DNA from: Acidimicrobiales bacterium
GTDB taxonomy: Bacteria > Actinomycetota > Acidimicrobiia > Acidimicrobiales > SZUA-35
Reading direction: 5' to 3'
Length of the DNA: 64,000 bases
Assembly: GCA_041394265.1 (NCBI GenBank)
Contig: JAWKIO010000005.1
Span: 2,170,001 to 2,234,000 of the forward strand
Shown: positions 8,853-17,518 of the stretch, piece after piece
Numbering within the stretch: position 1 is the stretch's first letter
Layout of the letters: each line of letters begins with the position of its first letter
Translations under genes and position numbers: made by a program
The notes under the pieces: model-generated
Told to the model about the DNA's origin: nothing
The model's database searches: none
What the model saw: the letters and a program-made list of their open reading frames with translations, nothing else

Positions 8853-9356
8853 GTGTCCGAAGCTCTTCTCACCGTGTTGCAGTGGTGCCTGCTGGCGCTC
8901 ATCTACCTCTTCTTCATGCGCGTGCTCCAGACCACTTGGCACGGCGCGGTGGCACCGAGCCGACCGGCGGCGCCGAGACGGTCGACAACCAAGCCGTCCA
9001 AGCGGCGTGCTCAGCGTGATCGGCCTGCCTCCGCTTCTGGAGCGGTCACCCCGACTCCAGCGCCCACGATGGGAACGAGTCTCGTCGTGATCGCCCCACC
9101 CGAAGACTCCGGTATCAGCTTCACCCTCTCGCCGACCTCCACCATCGGCCGAGCCGCGGGGTGTGAGGTGACGCTCGACGACACCTACGCCTCGCAGTTG
9201 CACGCCCGGCTCCAGCAGACACCCGACGGCATGGTGATCGAAGACCTCGGTTCCACCAACGGGACCTACCACAATCGTCAGCGGCTCACGGCTCCGGCGT
9301 TGGTGCGCCCCGGCGACCTCATCCAAATCGGCGGCACCATCATGGAGCTCCGTTGA
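8853..9356 (+). CDS. fhaB: Membrane-anchored FHA domain protein FhaB/FipA
   Basis: 167 aa. An N-terminal transmembrane helix (about 4-24) is followed by a basic Pro/Ser/Thr linker and a C-terminal FHA domain (about 75-165) with GR, SQLHARL and GSTNGT motifs. Mycobacterial FhaB (FipA) is a PknA/PknB substrate linked to division under stress. The GTG start follows TACTGT by 9 nt, so it may have its own leaderless transcript. Its stop overlaps the pstP ATG (TGATG). Confidence 0.92.
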   Translation: MSEALLTVLQWCLLALIYLFFMRVLQTTWHGAVAPSRPAAPRRSTTKPSKRRAQRDRPASASGAVTPTPAPTMGTSLVVIAPPEDSGISFTLSPTSTIGRAAGCEVTLDDTYASQLHARLQQTPDGMVIEDLGSTNGTYHNRQRLTAPALVRPGDLIQIGGTIMELR

Positions 9357-10573
9357 TGCGGCTCACGACGGCGAGTGCCACCCACGTGGGGCAGGTGCGC
9401 GAGATCAACCAGGATCGATCGCTGGTCACCAAGACCTTGGGTGCCGTTGCCGACGGCATGGGCGGGCACGTCGGTGGCGAGAAGGCCGCGGCGTTGGCAA
9501 TCGCCGAGCTGAGCGGCGTGCGCGGCGTCATCTCCGAACAACGCCTCATCGACGTGGCCAAGGCTGCGAATCATCGGGTCTACGAGGCCTCGCAGGCTCC
9601 CGAGCTCCGAGGCATGGGCACCACCCTGGTCGTCGCCACGTTCGACCCGGAGTCGTCGGTCGTCAGCATCGCCAACGTGGGTGACAGCCGCGGCTACCTG
9701 TTCCGCAACGGTGAGTACGAACAGGTCACGCTCGACCACTCCCTGGTCGAGGAACTCCTGCGCCAAGGCCGGCTCACCGAGGACGAGGCCCGCAACCATC
9801 CACAGCGGAACATGGTCACCCGCGCCCTCGGGATCGGTCCCGACATCGACGTCGATGTGTTCAGCATCGTGGCTGAGCCGGGCGATCGTATTGTGTTGTG
9901 CAGCGATGGCCTGAGCAATGAGGTCGACGACATCGCCGTCGGCGACATCCTCACCGCTCATCCCGACCCGCACGAGGCGGCGCAGGTCCTCGTCGACACG
10001 GCGGTTGCCAACGGCGGGCGCGACAACGTGACCGTGGTGATCCTGCAACTCGACGACGACGACGCCCCCGCCACCCTGGTCGACGATCACGCCGACGACA
10101 CTGTTGATCCTTACGACGCCCCGGCCGAGATCGATGGCTTCACCGACACTCCCCGACACCACTTGTCGGCCGACCCTCTCGCCGATACCAAGCGGCCAGC
10201 GAAACGGGGCCGCTTGCCCTTTCGCGGGATCTTCTATGTGGGCTCCATTCTGAGCGTGGTCGCCGTGGCGGCAGTCGCAACCTACATCTACGACCGTTCG
10301 GCTTGGTATGTCGACACCGTTGACGGCGATGTCGCCATCCTGCGCGGCCGTCCCGGCGGCGGAGTGATCTTCGAGCCGGTCGTCGTCGAACAGACCGACA
10401 TCCCGATCGAGAGTCTCGAGGCCTCGTCGCAGCAGCGCATCGAGGAGCAGTCGGTGTTCTCATCGATCGAGGCGGCCGAGCAACTCGTCGACGGTCTCGT
10501 GACGTCGACCTCCAGCCCTTCGACTTCGAGCACGGACGGCGAACCGGCGTCACCGACCACCACCGGCGGCTGA
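9356..10573 (+). CDS. pstP: PP2C Ser/Thr phosphatase PstP
   Basis: 405 aa. A cytoplasmic PP2C domain (about 1-235) carries the metal-ligand motifs INQDR and DGMGGHVGGEKAA. Then come a juxtamembrane linker, one transmembrane helix (about 284-304) and an extracytoplasmic tail ending in a Ser/Thr/Pro-rich segment. It dephosphorylates PknB and its substrates, closing the signalling loop. The ATG at 9356 overlaps the fhaB stop, and rodA follows after 2 bp, so the genes are one operon. A TTG one codon upstream is less likely as the start. Confidence 0.95.
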   Translation: MRLTTASATHVGQVREINQDRSLVTKTLGAVADGMGGHVGGEKAAALAIAELSGVRGVISEQRLIDVAKAANHRVYEASQAPELRGMGTTLVVATFDPESSVVSIANVGDSRGYLFRNGEYEQVTLDHSLVEELLRQGRLTEDEARNHPQRNMVTRALGIGPDIDVDVFSIVAEPGDRIVLCSDGLSNEVDDIAVGDILTAHPDPHEAAQVLVDTAVANGGRDNVTVVILQLDDDDAPATLVDDHADDTVDPYDAPAEIDGFTDTPRHHLSADPLADTKRPAKRGRLPFRGIFYVGSILSVVAVAAVATYIYDRSAWYVDTVDGDVAILRGRPGGGVIFEPVVVEQTDIPIESLEASSQQRIEEQSVFSSIEAAEQLVDGLVTSTSSPSTSSTDGEPASPTTTGG

Positions 10574-10575
10574 CC

Positions 10576-11880
10576 GTGCGGCCCCGCACCGTCGAACTCG
10601 GTCTGCTGGTCCTCGCCAGCATCATCACTGTTGCTGCCTACGGGCTCACGAGCCTCGGCCGAGCCGCTTCCCTCCCGGCAGACATTGGTCCGTTCCTCGG
10701 GATCGTCGTCGCCCTGCTGCTGCTCGGGCATCTCCTCGTCCGCTTCTTCGCCCCGCAGGCCGATGGGCTGTTGCTGCCCGTTGCCGCGCTACTCAACGGC
10801 TTGGGCTACGTGATGATCGCCCGGCTGAATCCCGATCTCGCCGACAGCCAATCGGCCTGGACGTTCATCGGGCTGATGGCATTCGGACTCACCCTGATGA
10901 TCCTCGACGATCCGCGGCGGCTCCAGCCCTATCGATACTCGCTCGCGCTGGCGGGCGTGATCCTGCTCCTGCTTCCCCTGATCCCTGGCATCGGCGTCGA
11001 GATCAACGGTGCCAGGATCTGGCTCCACATCGGGCCGTTCAGCATCCAGCCCGGCGAGTTCGCGAAGATCCTGCTTGCCGCCTTCCTCGCCGGCTACCTG
11101 GTCGACAACCGTGAACTCTTGATGGTGTCGAACCGACGACTCGGCCCGCTCCACCTGCCGGACTTCAAGCATTTCGGCCCGATGCTGCTGGCCTGGGGTG
11201 TGGCGCTGATGGTGATGGTGACCCAGCGAGACCTCGGCAGCTCGCTGCTGTTCTTCACCCTGTTCGTCGTCATGGTCTACCTCGCCACGAGCCGGGTGGC
11301 CTATGTGTTGACCGGGTTCTTCATGTTCGGGCTGGGCGCAACGGTCGCCTATCGGCTGTTCGACCACGTCCAGCGCCGGGTCGAGATCTGGATCGACCCC
11401 TTCGCCGATGCGAAGGATCGGGGGTTCCAGATCGTCGAAGCGGCGTTCGCCATGGCCGATGGCGGGTTGACCGGAACGGGTCTCGGTCGCGGCACACCGG
11501 GCAAGATCCCGTATGCCTCGACCGACATGATCTTCGCTGCGTTCGGCGAGGAGCTCGGACTCGTGGGGGCAACCGCGATCCTGATCCTCTTCTTGTTCCT
11601 CGTCACGGCCGGCTTCCGAGTCGCCACGCAGGCGATCAGCCCCTTCGAACAGCTGCTCGCCGGCGGTCTGACGGCGCTGCTCGGATTCCAGGCCTTCGTC
11701 ATCATCGGAGGCGTGCTCCGGGTGCTGCCGCTCACCGGCGTCACGCTGCCGTTCGTGTCGTACGGCGGCTCGTCGCTCATCTCCAACTATGTGGTGCTCG
11801 CGATCCTCGTGCGCATCTCCCAGCGGACCAACGCCATGCCTCGAACGCAGGGGGTCGAGATCGAGATGGTGCCGGCGTGA
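10576..11880 (+). CDS. rodA: SEDS peptidoglycan polymerase RodA/FtsW family
   Basis: 434 aa integral membrane protein with about 12 hydrophobic segments. It has the SEDS hallmarks: QPGEFAKI (SIQPGE), a WIDPF loop, GFQIVEAAFAMADGG, and a C-terminal PFVSYGGSSL signature. SEDS proteins are lipid II glycosyltransferases that work with a class B PBP. The cognate pbpA follows with a 4-bp overlap (GTGA). GTG start at 10576. By position it corresponds to mycobacterial RodA rather than FtsW. Confidence 0.95.
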   Translation: MRPRTVELGLLVLASIITVAAYGLTSLGRAASLPADIGPFLGIVVALLLLGHLLVRFFAPQADGLLLPVAALLNGLGYVMIARLNPDLADSQSAWTFIGLMAFGLTLMILDDPRRLQPYRYSLALAGVILLLLPLIPGIGVEINGARIWLHIGPFSIQPGEFAKILLAAFLAGYLVDNRELLMVSNRRLGPLHLPDFKHFGPMLLAWGVALMVMVTQRDLGSSLLFFTLFVVMVYLATSRVAYVLTGFFMFGLGATVAYRLFDHVQRRVEIWIDPFADAKDRGFQIVEAAFAMADGGLTGTGLGRGTPGKIPYASTDMIFAAFGEELGLVGATAILILFLFLVTAGFRVATQAISPFEQLLAGGLTALLGFQAFVIIGGVLRVLPLTGVTLPFVSYGGSSLISNYVVLAILVRISQRTNAMPRTQGVEIEMVPA

Positions 11881-13385
11881 TCGAGCGTCCACTGCGACAC
11901 GTGCTGGCCGTGCTGATGCTCTGCTTCGTTGCGCTCTTCGTGCAGTTGAACCGCATCCAGTACTTCGACGCCGACGCACTACGTCAGCACGGTGAGAACA
12001 CCAGGACGATCCAGCGTGACTTCGCTCGCGAACGGGGACCGATTTCGACGTCGGACGGCGAGATTGTTGCCCTCTCAGTGCCCGTCGACGGTCCGCTCGA
12101 ACGCCAGCGCCAGTACCCCCACGACGATCTCTACGCGCACACGGTGGGCTATCTGTCGTTCAATATCGGTGCCGAGGGCGTGGAGCGTGCCTACAGCGAC
12201 GATCTGATCGGAAGGTCGAGCGCGTTCCAGCTGAGCAACATCTCCGACATGCTGAGCGGCCAACAGCCGATCGGCGAAGTCGTGCTCACGATGCGCCACG
12301 ACCTGCAGCTGACGGCCAAGCAGCAATTGGGCGAGCGGAAGGGGAGTGTCGTTGCTCTCGATCCGCGAACCGGCGACATCCTTGCGATGTGGAGCTACCC
12401 CAGCTTCGACCCCAACGAGCTGTCCGGTCTCGTCGGCACCGAGGTCAACGCCAACTACCAGGCCCTGCTGAACGAAGACGGCAACCCACTCCGAGCCAAG
12501 GCCTACCGAGACATCTACTTCCCCGGGTCGACCTTCAAGGTGGTGACTGCGGCCGCAGCGCTGGCCTCGGGCAGCGTGACACTGACCGAGCCGGTGTTCC
12601 CGAACTCGTCGGGCTACACGGCGCCCCTCACCACTCGGGCGCTCCGCAACTTCGGCGGCAGCACCTGCGGCGGCGATCTGACCGAGCTGCTGCGGGTGTC
12701 GTGCAACACCGGTTTCGCTCAACTCGGCGCCGAACTCATCGGACCCGAGCGGCTCAGCTCGACCGCCCAGGACTTCGGGTTCAATCTCACGCCGCCGATC
12801 GACATCCCCGGCGCAGTGGCCAGCCGTTTCCCGACCGACTACGGAGCGCAGCTGCAGGCGTCGTCGCCCGAGATCCCGGCCGGCGTCTACGAGAACACCC
12901 CCCTGCTGGCGCAGACCTCGATCGGTCAGAACGACGTGTCGGCCACGCCCCTGCAAATGGCGCTCGTGGCGGCGGCCGTCGCGAACAACGGCGAGATGAT
13001 GGCGCCCCACGTCGTGGCCGAGGTGAAGGATCGAACGGGTTCGGTCGTGTCATCGATCGAGCCACAACGGTGGCAGCGGGCGGTCAGTTCCTCGGTGGCG
13101 CTCGACCTACGCGATGCCATGGTCAACGTGGTCGAGAACGGCACCGCCGGATCGGCGGCGGTCGCCGGCATCGAAGTGGGTGCGAAAACGGGCACGGCGC
13201 AGCTCGGCACCGACCCGCCCAAGTCGCACGCGTGGATGATCGCCTTCGCGGGCCCCCCGGGCCGAACGCCCGAGATCGCGATCGCCGTGTTGATCGAAGG
13301 AACCGATGGCGCATCGGAACAAACTGGTGGCAGAGTGGCGGGGCCAATCGTGCGGGCAATGATCGAGGCGTATTTCCAGCGTTGA
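11877..13385 (+). CDS. pbpA: Class B penicillin-binding protein PbpA
   Basis: 502 aa transpeptidase that cross-links peptidoglycan, partner of the overlapping rodA. One N-terminal membrane anchor (about 8-26), a short dimerisation domain, then the transpeptidase domain. All three active-site motifs are present: S218 in STFK, S275-C-N and K437-T-G. Its length matches mycobacterial PbpA. Translation is coupled to rodA by the overlap. pknA, which sits between pbpA and pknB in mycobacteria and Streptomyces relatives, is missing here. Confidence 0.95.
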   Translation: MIERPLRHVLAVLMLCFVALFVQLNRIQYFDADALRQHGENTRTIQRDFARERGPISTSDGEIVALSVPVDGPLERQRQYPHDDLYAHTVGYLSFNIGAEGVERAYSDDLIGRSSAFQLSNISDMLSGQQPIGEVVLTMRHDLQLTAKQQLGERKGSVVALDPRTGDILAMWSYPSFDPNELSGLVGTEVNANYQALLNEDGNPLRAKAYRDIYFPGSTFKVVTAAAALASGSVTLTEPVFPNSSGYTAPLTTRALRNFGGSTCGGDLTELLRVSCNTGFAQLGAELIGPERLSSTAQDFGFNLTPPIDIPGAVASRFPTDYGAQLQASSPEIPAGVYENTPLLAQTSIGQNDVSATPLQMALVAAAVANNGEMMAPHVVAEVKDRTGSVVSSIEPQRWQRAVSSSVALDLRDAMVNVVENGTAGSAAVAGIEVGAKTGTAQLGTDPPKSHAWMIAFAGPPGRTPEIAIAVLIEGTDGASEQTGGRVAGPIVRAMIEAYFQR

Positions 13386-13481
13386 GGATGCAGTGTCGAA
13401 AATCCAGCAGGTGAACAGCCAAAACCGCACGAGGCCGATGGACGTGTACGAGGTGACCGTCGAAGGCCGGTCATCCCTCAC

Positions 13482-13487
13482 TAGCCT
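13482..13487 (+). promoter_or_regulatory. -10 box, probable leaderless pknB promoter
   Basis: TAGCCT, 9 nt before the GTG at 13497. It lies in the 111-bp gap after pbpA, so pknB may be transcribed independently as well as from the operon. Confidence 0.45.
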
Positions 13488-13496
13488 TTGCACGCT

Positions 13497-15536
13497 GTGA
13501 GTGAATCGTCATCACCTCGCCCGGTCCTCAACGGGCGTTACGAACTGCATCGTCGCCTGGCCCGTGGAGGCATGGCCGACGTCTTTTTGGCGCGAGACCA
13601 GCTGCTCGACCGACCGGTTGCCGTCAAGGTCCTCTTTCCCCAGTTCGCCGCCGAACCATCGTTCGTCGAGCGGTTCCGTCGCGAGGCGCAAGCTGCCGCC
13701 AACCTGAACCACCCCAGCATCGTCGCCGTCTACGACTGGGGCGAGCACGACAACACCTACTTCATCGTCATGGAGTACGTGGAGGGCCGCAGCCTCGCCG
13801 AGATCATCAAGACCGAAGGCACGCTGCATCACGATCGCGCCGCCGAGATCGCGGCCGACACTGCCGCTGCGCTCGGGTTCGCACACCGCAACGGCACGGT
13901 CCATCGAGACGTGAAGGGGGGCAACATCCTCATCACGCCGGCGGGCCAGGTGAAGGTCACCGACTTCGGTATCGCCCGTGCCTTCGGCGGCGGCGACGAA
14001 CTGACCCAGACCGGCTCGGTCATGGGAACGGCCACCTACTTCTCGCCCGAGCAGGCGCAGGGCAAGGTCGTCGATCCCCGCAGCGATCTGTATTCGCTCG
14101 GTGTCGTGCTGTTCGAGATGGTCACCGGTCGGCCGCCGTTCGTCGGCGAGTCGCCGGTGGCGATTGCCTACAAGCACGTGCAGGAGATGCCGCCTCGGCC
14201 CACGTCGCTGAACCCGGCGATCCCCAAGCAGCTCGAGGTAATCATCGCTCGATTGCTGGCGAAGAATCCCGATCAGCGCTACCCCTCGGCCGAAGAGGTC
14301 CGGGCCGATCTTCGGCGCTTCCGCGAAGGGCAACCGTTGATGGCGATGGGGGGTGCCGCCGCGCCCGCAGCCGCTGCCGCGGCGACTCCGGCGCATGCCG
14401 TTGCCGAGCCCGTGCAGAACCGAGCCGTCATCGACGCCACACGAGCCATGCCGGTCACGGCCGCCGCCGCCGCACCGGCGGCCGCCGTGCAGCACGAGGA
14501 GTACTACGACCCGCCCCGTCGCAACGGCTTGTTCCTGGTGGCGCTCGTGGTCCTGATCCTGTCGCTGGCGGGTCTCTTCGTCTACATCGCGCAGCAGCTC
14601 GACGATTCGCCGGACCAGACGGCCGGCGAGATGGTCGACGTCCCGTCGGTCATCAACGAGACGGCCGAAGACGCCACCCGCATCTTGGCCGACGCCAACC
14701 TGGTCGCCGATCCGGTGTTCGAGCTGAACCCCGACGTCGAGCCGGGGCTCGTCTTCAAGCAGGCGCCCGGCAAGGGTGAGCAGGCCGAGGCCGGCTCGAG
14801 TGTGGTCATCACCGTGTCGCAGGCGGCCGACACCGTCCTCCTGCCCGATGTCGTCGGACAGACCGAGGAGGAGGCCAAGGCGATCCTCGGTGGGCTCGGC
14901 CTGCGGGTCACGCCCAAGATCGAGGCCTCCGACACGGTTCCCGAGGGTGTCGTCATCTCGATGACCCCTGATCCGAATCAAGACGTCAACAAGGAAACGC
15001 TGGTCACCATCACCGTCTCCACCGGTGCGGCGCAGGTCGAGGTGCCCGAACTCGCTGGTCTGCCGCTCGACGAAGCGTCGAACCAGCTCGGCCAGCGCAA
15101 GCTGCCGAGTCCCGACGTGCGGTTCGAGCCGTCGTCGGAGTACGAAGACGGCCAGGTCATTCGATCCGATCCTCCCGCCGGTACGCCCGTGTCGATCGAC
15201 CGTCGCGTCACGCTCTATGTGTCCAACGGTCCCGAGACGGCACAGGTCCCGCCCGTGATCGGACTGACGCAGGGGGCGGCCGAGCAGGCCTTGATCAACA
15301 AGGGATTCATCCCGGTCGTCGAGAATGTCGACGTGGCTGCCGGGTCCAACGAGGCCGGCAAGGTCATCGCTCAGGACCCTGGTGCCAACGACAAGCAGCC
15401 GAAGGGGTCCGAGGTCAAGATCCGCGTGGGTGTTGCGGTGGCCGAGACCACGACCACCAGCACCACGACGACCACCACAGCGAGCACGACCTCGTCGTCA
15501 ACCACGACGACCTCCACCTCGACCTCGACGCCCTAG
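13497..15536 (+). CDS. pknB: Ser/Thr protein kinase PknB with PASTA repeats
   Basis: 679 aa. An N-terminal Hanks-type kinase has catalytic K44, the HRDVKGGN loop, DFG, and an activation loop with conserved Thr residues before GTATYFSPEQ. After a juxtamembrane Ala/Pro-rich linker come one transmembrane helix (about 342-363) and four extracytoplasmic PASTA domains, which sense muropeptides or lipid II. It ends in a Ser/Thr-only tail of about 28 residues. It phosphorylates FHA partners and division proteins and is reversed by PstP. The GTG at 13497 is chosen over an upstream TTG because a TAGCCT box precedes it. In the kinase loop the usual P-A-N is G-G-N. Confidence 0.96.
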   Translation: MSESSSPRPVLNGRYELHRRLARGGMADVFLARDQLLDRPVAVKVLFPQFAAEPSFVERFRREAQAAANLNHPSIVAVYDWGEHDNTYFIVMEYVEGRSLAEIIKTEGTLHHDRAAEIAADTAAALGFAHRNGTVHRDVKGGNILITPAGQVKVTDFGIARAFGGGDELTQTGSVMGTATYFSPEQAQGKVVDPRSDLYSLGVVLFEMVTGRPPFVGESPVAIAYKHVQEMPPRPTSLNPAIPKQLEVIIARLLAKNPDQRYPSAEEVRADLRRFREGQPLMAMGGAAAPAAAAAATPAHAVAEPVQNRAVIDATRAMPVTAAAAAPAAAVQHEEYYDPPRRNGLFLVALVVLILSLAGLFVYIAQQLDDSPDQTAGEMVDVPSVINETAEDATRILADANLVADPVFELNPDVEPGLVFKQAPGKGEQAEAGSSVVITVSQAADTVLLPDVVGQTEEEAKAILGGLGLRVTPKIEASDTVPEGVVISMTPDPNQDVNKETLVTITVSTGAAQVEVPELAGLPLDEASNQLGQRKLPSPDVRFEPSSEYEDGQVIRSDPPAGTPVSIDRRVTLYVSNGPETAQVPPVIGLTQGAAEQALINKGFIPVVENVDVAAGSNEAGKVIAQDPGANDKQPKGSEVKIRVGVAVAETTTTSTTTTTTASTTSSSTTTTSTSTSTP

Positions 15537-15614
15537 CAGCAACTTCTTGGGTACGAGCAGCGCCTTCGGCGCCGAGTGGGCGCGCTCGGTGCCGGGCCGC
15601 TCGTTGCGGCGGCC

Positions 15615-16199
15615 TCAGGCCTGCTGGCAGCGAACGAGGAAGTTCTTCATCAGTTCCATGCCGGCAGCGGTGAGCACCGATTCGGGATGGAACTGGACGC
15701 CTTCGACGTCGAATTCACGGTGGCGCACCCCCATGATCAGCCCGTCGCGGGTCTCGGCGGTGATCTCGAGCACGTCGGGAAGGGAGTCACGCTCGACCAG
15801 CAGCGAGTGGTAGCGAGTGGCCTCGAGCGGGCTGGGGAGCCCGGCAAACACGCCGACGCCGGAGTGCAGCATCATCGACGTCTTGCCGTGCATGAGCTCG
15901 GGGGCTCGGATCACGTGTCCGCCGTAGAGCTGACCGATGCACTGATGGCCGAGGCAGATCCCGAGGACCGGCACGCGACCGGCGAACGCCTCGATGATCT
16001 GGAGCGACAGGCCCGCCTGGTCAGGTGTGCCGGGTCCGGGCGAGATCAGCACGCCGTCGGGCTCGAGGGCCAGGAGTTCCTCGATGGTGCGTTCGTCGTT
16101 GCGCACCACGATCGGCTCGGCGCCGAGCTCACCGAGGTATTGCACCTGGATGTAGACGAACGAGTCATAGTTGTCGATGACCAGGATCTTCGAACCCAC
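15615..16199 (-). CDS. trpG/pabA: Anthranilate/aminodeoxychorismate synthase glutaminase component
   Basis: 194 aa class I glutamine amidotransferase. It releases ammonia from glutamine for anthranilate (tryptophan) or 4-amino-4-deoxychorismate (folate) synthesis. The triad is visible: Cys in GICLGHQ, and His and Glu in QFHPES; SPGPGTP is also typical. The location between pknB and crgA, in opposite orientation to pknB, matches Rv0013 of M. tuberculosis. No synthase large subunit is nearby, so it may serve both pathways. GTG start at 16199, 6 nt after TACCCT (leaderless). Confidence 0.93.
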   Translation of the reverse strand: MGSKILVIDNYDSFVYIQVQYLGELGAEPIVVRNDERTIEELLALEPDGVLISPGPGTPDQAGLSLQIIEAFAGRVPVLGICLGHQCIGQLYGGHVIRAPELMHGKTSMMLHSGVGVFAGLPSPLEATRYHSLLVERDSLPDVLEITAETRDGLIMGVRHREFDVEGVQFHPESVLTAAGMELMKNFLVRCQQA

Positions 16200-16205
16200 G
16201 GGGGC

Positions 16206-16211
16206 AGGGTA
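16206..16211 (-). promoter_or_regulatory. -10 box of trpG/pabA (divergent with crgA)
   Basis: TACCCT on the minus strand, 6 nt from the GTG start at 16199. Together with the TAAGCT box at 16240 it makes a compact 54-bp divergent intergenic region in which both genes look leaderless. Confidence 0.5.
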
Positions 16212-16239
16212 CCGGCACGTCGACCGCTGTCGGAGTGAT

Positions 16240-16245
16240 TAAGCT
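16240..16245 (+). promoter_or_regulatory. -10 box of crgA
   Basis: TAAGCT, 8 nt before the crgA ATG at 16254, with no Shine-Dalgarno between. Confidence 0.5.
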
Positions 16246-16253
16246 GTCGCCCG

Positions 16254-16556
16254 ATGGCACGCCACGATCCGAAACGCAGTCGCATCACGCCCAAGGGAAC
16301 GCAGGCCACCCCGCCGAAGGGTGACGACGCCTATCGGGCTCCCCGGCCGCTCGGCGACGACGGTTCACCCCTCCACATGGCCGGCCCATCGCCCACGTGG
16401 GTGCCGGTGCTGATGTTCACGTTGCTCGGCCTTGGTGTGCTGATGATCCTGCTCAACTACCTGAGTGTGCTCCCGAGCGCCCCGTCGAACTGGTACCTGC
16501 TCGGTGGTCTCGGTCTCGTGCTCGGCGGCATCTTCACTGCCACGCAGTACCGCTGA
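16254..16556 (+). CDS. crgA: Cell division protein CrgA
   Basis: 100 aa. A basic Pro-rich cytoplasmic N-terminus is followed by two transmembrane helices (about 48-72 and 78-97), the CrgA architecture. In Mycobacterium and Streptomyces CrgA bridges FtsZ, FtsQ/FtsI and CwsA in the divisome. The position next to trpG and pknB is the conserved actinobacterial one. Leaderless start at 16254. Confidence 0.9.
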   Translation: MARHDPKRSRITPKGTQATPPKGDDAYRAPRPLGDDGSPLHMAGPSPTWVPVLMFTLLGLGVLMILLNYLSVLPSAPSNWYLLGGLGLVLGGIFTATQYR

Positions 16557-16565
16557 CCCTCCAAG

Positions 16566-16614
16566 CAACTCTGGCGAGTTGACACCGCTGAGCGGCAACA
16601 ACGCTCCAAAGTTG
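16566..16614. terminator. Intergenic hairpin after crgA
   Basis: Arms GCAACTCTGG and CCAAAGTTGC pair with one mismatch around a shorter inner GC stem. It lies between crgA and the convergent gene at 16639, so it probably terminates both. The arm sequence recurs at 26080-26126. Confidence 0.5.
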
Positions 16615-16638
16615 CGGCGGTTTCGTGGCGTGTTGGGG

Positions 16639-17064
16639 TCAGAGCAGCTCGTCGAGTGAGGTGAGCAGGTCCATTTCGTCGGCACAGTGGCGCGGTGGTT
16701 GTGGCACCTGGTCGTTCGCCAGCGTCATCCGCAGTTCGGCGCCACACGACGAACACCGGTAGACGAGCTTGACCCGCCGCAGTTCGCCCGGAGGCGGGGG
16801 CTCGGGAATGGGCCGAGCGAAGGCGCCCAGAACGGCGATGCCGATGCGGAGTATCAGGTAGAAGGCGACCATGGCGATGACAACCCGCAGCGGTTCGAGT
16901 CCGAAGCCAATGAGCCCGGCGGTCAGACCGACGACGGCCAGGAAGAGGACGTTGCGACGACGTCGCTGGATCTGCTCGTCTCGTGCCGCTGCGCTCGATT
17001 GGATCGGGGTGTCGTCGGCGTCGATCGACTCGGGAAAATCTGTCGTTGGTTCGAAATCGGTCAT
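16639..17064 (-). CDS. Two-helix membrane protein with C-terminal zinc ribbon, unknown function
   Basis: 141 aa. An acidic N-terminus and a basic QRRRRN patch are followed by two adjacent transmembrane helices (about 38-56 and 60-80) and a cytoplasmic tail with CSSC ... HC cysteines/histidine, likely a zinc ribbon. ATG at 17064 with GAAGG at 8 nt. Proteins of this shape occur next to crgA in other actinobacteria, but no function is established to my knowledge. The zinc ribbon suggests a soluble partner. It is convergent with crgA. Confidence 0.75.
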   Translation of the reverse strand: MTDFEPTTDFPESIDADDTPIQSSAAARDEQIQRRRRNVLFLAVVGLTAGLIGFGLEPLRVVIAMVAFYLILRIGIAVLGAFARPIPEPPPPGELRRVKLVYRCSSCGAELRMTLANDQVPQPPRHCADEMDLLTSLDELL

Positions 17065-17401
17065 GTCGCTGCCTTCTTCCCTCGAGTTCGCGGGCAACGG
17101 TGTGTCGAGCGGTCCTGCGGGCAGCACCATCGTAGGCCCACTGCGGGTCTGAACCAGGATCGACGGCGACGGCGGCAACCGGCACGCCGTGACCGGTGCT
17201 TCGTTCTGTCTCGATGCGACCTGAAGTCGCTGGTCACAACAGAAAATGAAGTTTTTCTCAAGTCGCGCCGTGACATTCCGATGACCATGGGTTACGTTGC
17301 GTGTTCCCTCAACACTCACAGTGCCGCAAGTTGGCAGGGTGCGGCGTCGCCTCGACGCTGACCCGCCCAATGGCACGTCGTCCCGCCGGAGGAGATCCGT
17401 C
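17065..17401. other. Intergenic region without a supported gene
   Basis: Divergent spacer between the zinc-ribbon membrane gene and the mini-ORF. It includes an AT-rich patch at about 17236-17262 (poly-A/T tracts, unusual here) and a TACGTT box near 17293 that could be a -10 for the plus strand. No structured RNA was recognised. Confidence 0.4.
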
Positions 17402-17518
17402 GTGCGTTCTGCGTTTGCGCGCCCCTGCCGCCATGTGGCTTCACGCCGTTGTCCGACCGCTGCCCAGCGGACGTCCTTGGCTCTGTTGGAGTCCATGGCC
17501 ACGAGTCGACGCCACTGA
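17402..17518 (+). CDS. Putative coupled leader mini-ORF (38 codons)
   Basis: A GTG start 7 nt after a perfect GGAGGAG encodes a 38-aa basic peptide. Its stop overlaps the ATG of the next gene (TGATG). The downstream gene has no Shine-Dalgarno of its own, so translation of this ORF may deliver ribosomes to it. The peptide resembles nothing known, and the same frame is open upstream to 17297. It may be regulatory rather than a functional protein. Confidence 0.45.
   Translation: MRSAFARPCRHVASRRCPTAAQRTSLALLESMATSRRH

Noticed and set aside
7719..9326. 535-codon minus-strand frame over tRNA-Leu, fhaA and fhaB
   Set aside because: Crosses a tRNA gene and lies opposite two well-supported FHA proteins; composition is Arg/Gly/Asp-rich shadow sequence.
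15440..15536. ACG/ACC-rich repetitive stretch as a microsatellite or CRISPR-like repeat
   Set aside because: It is the coding low-complexity Thr/Ser tail of PknB, in frame to the stop; no spacer-repeat structure. No CRISPR array was found anywhere in the window.
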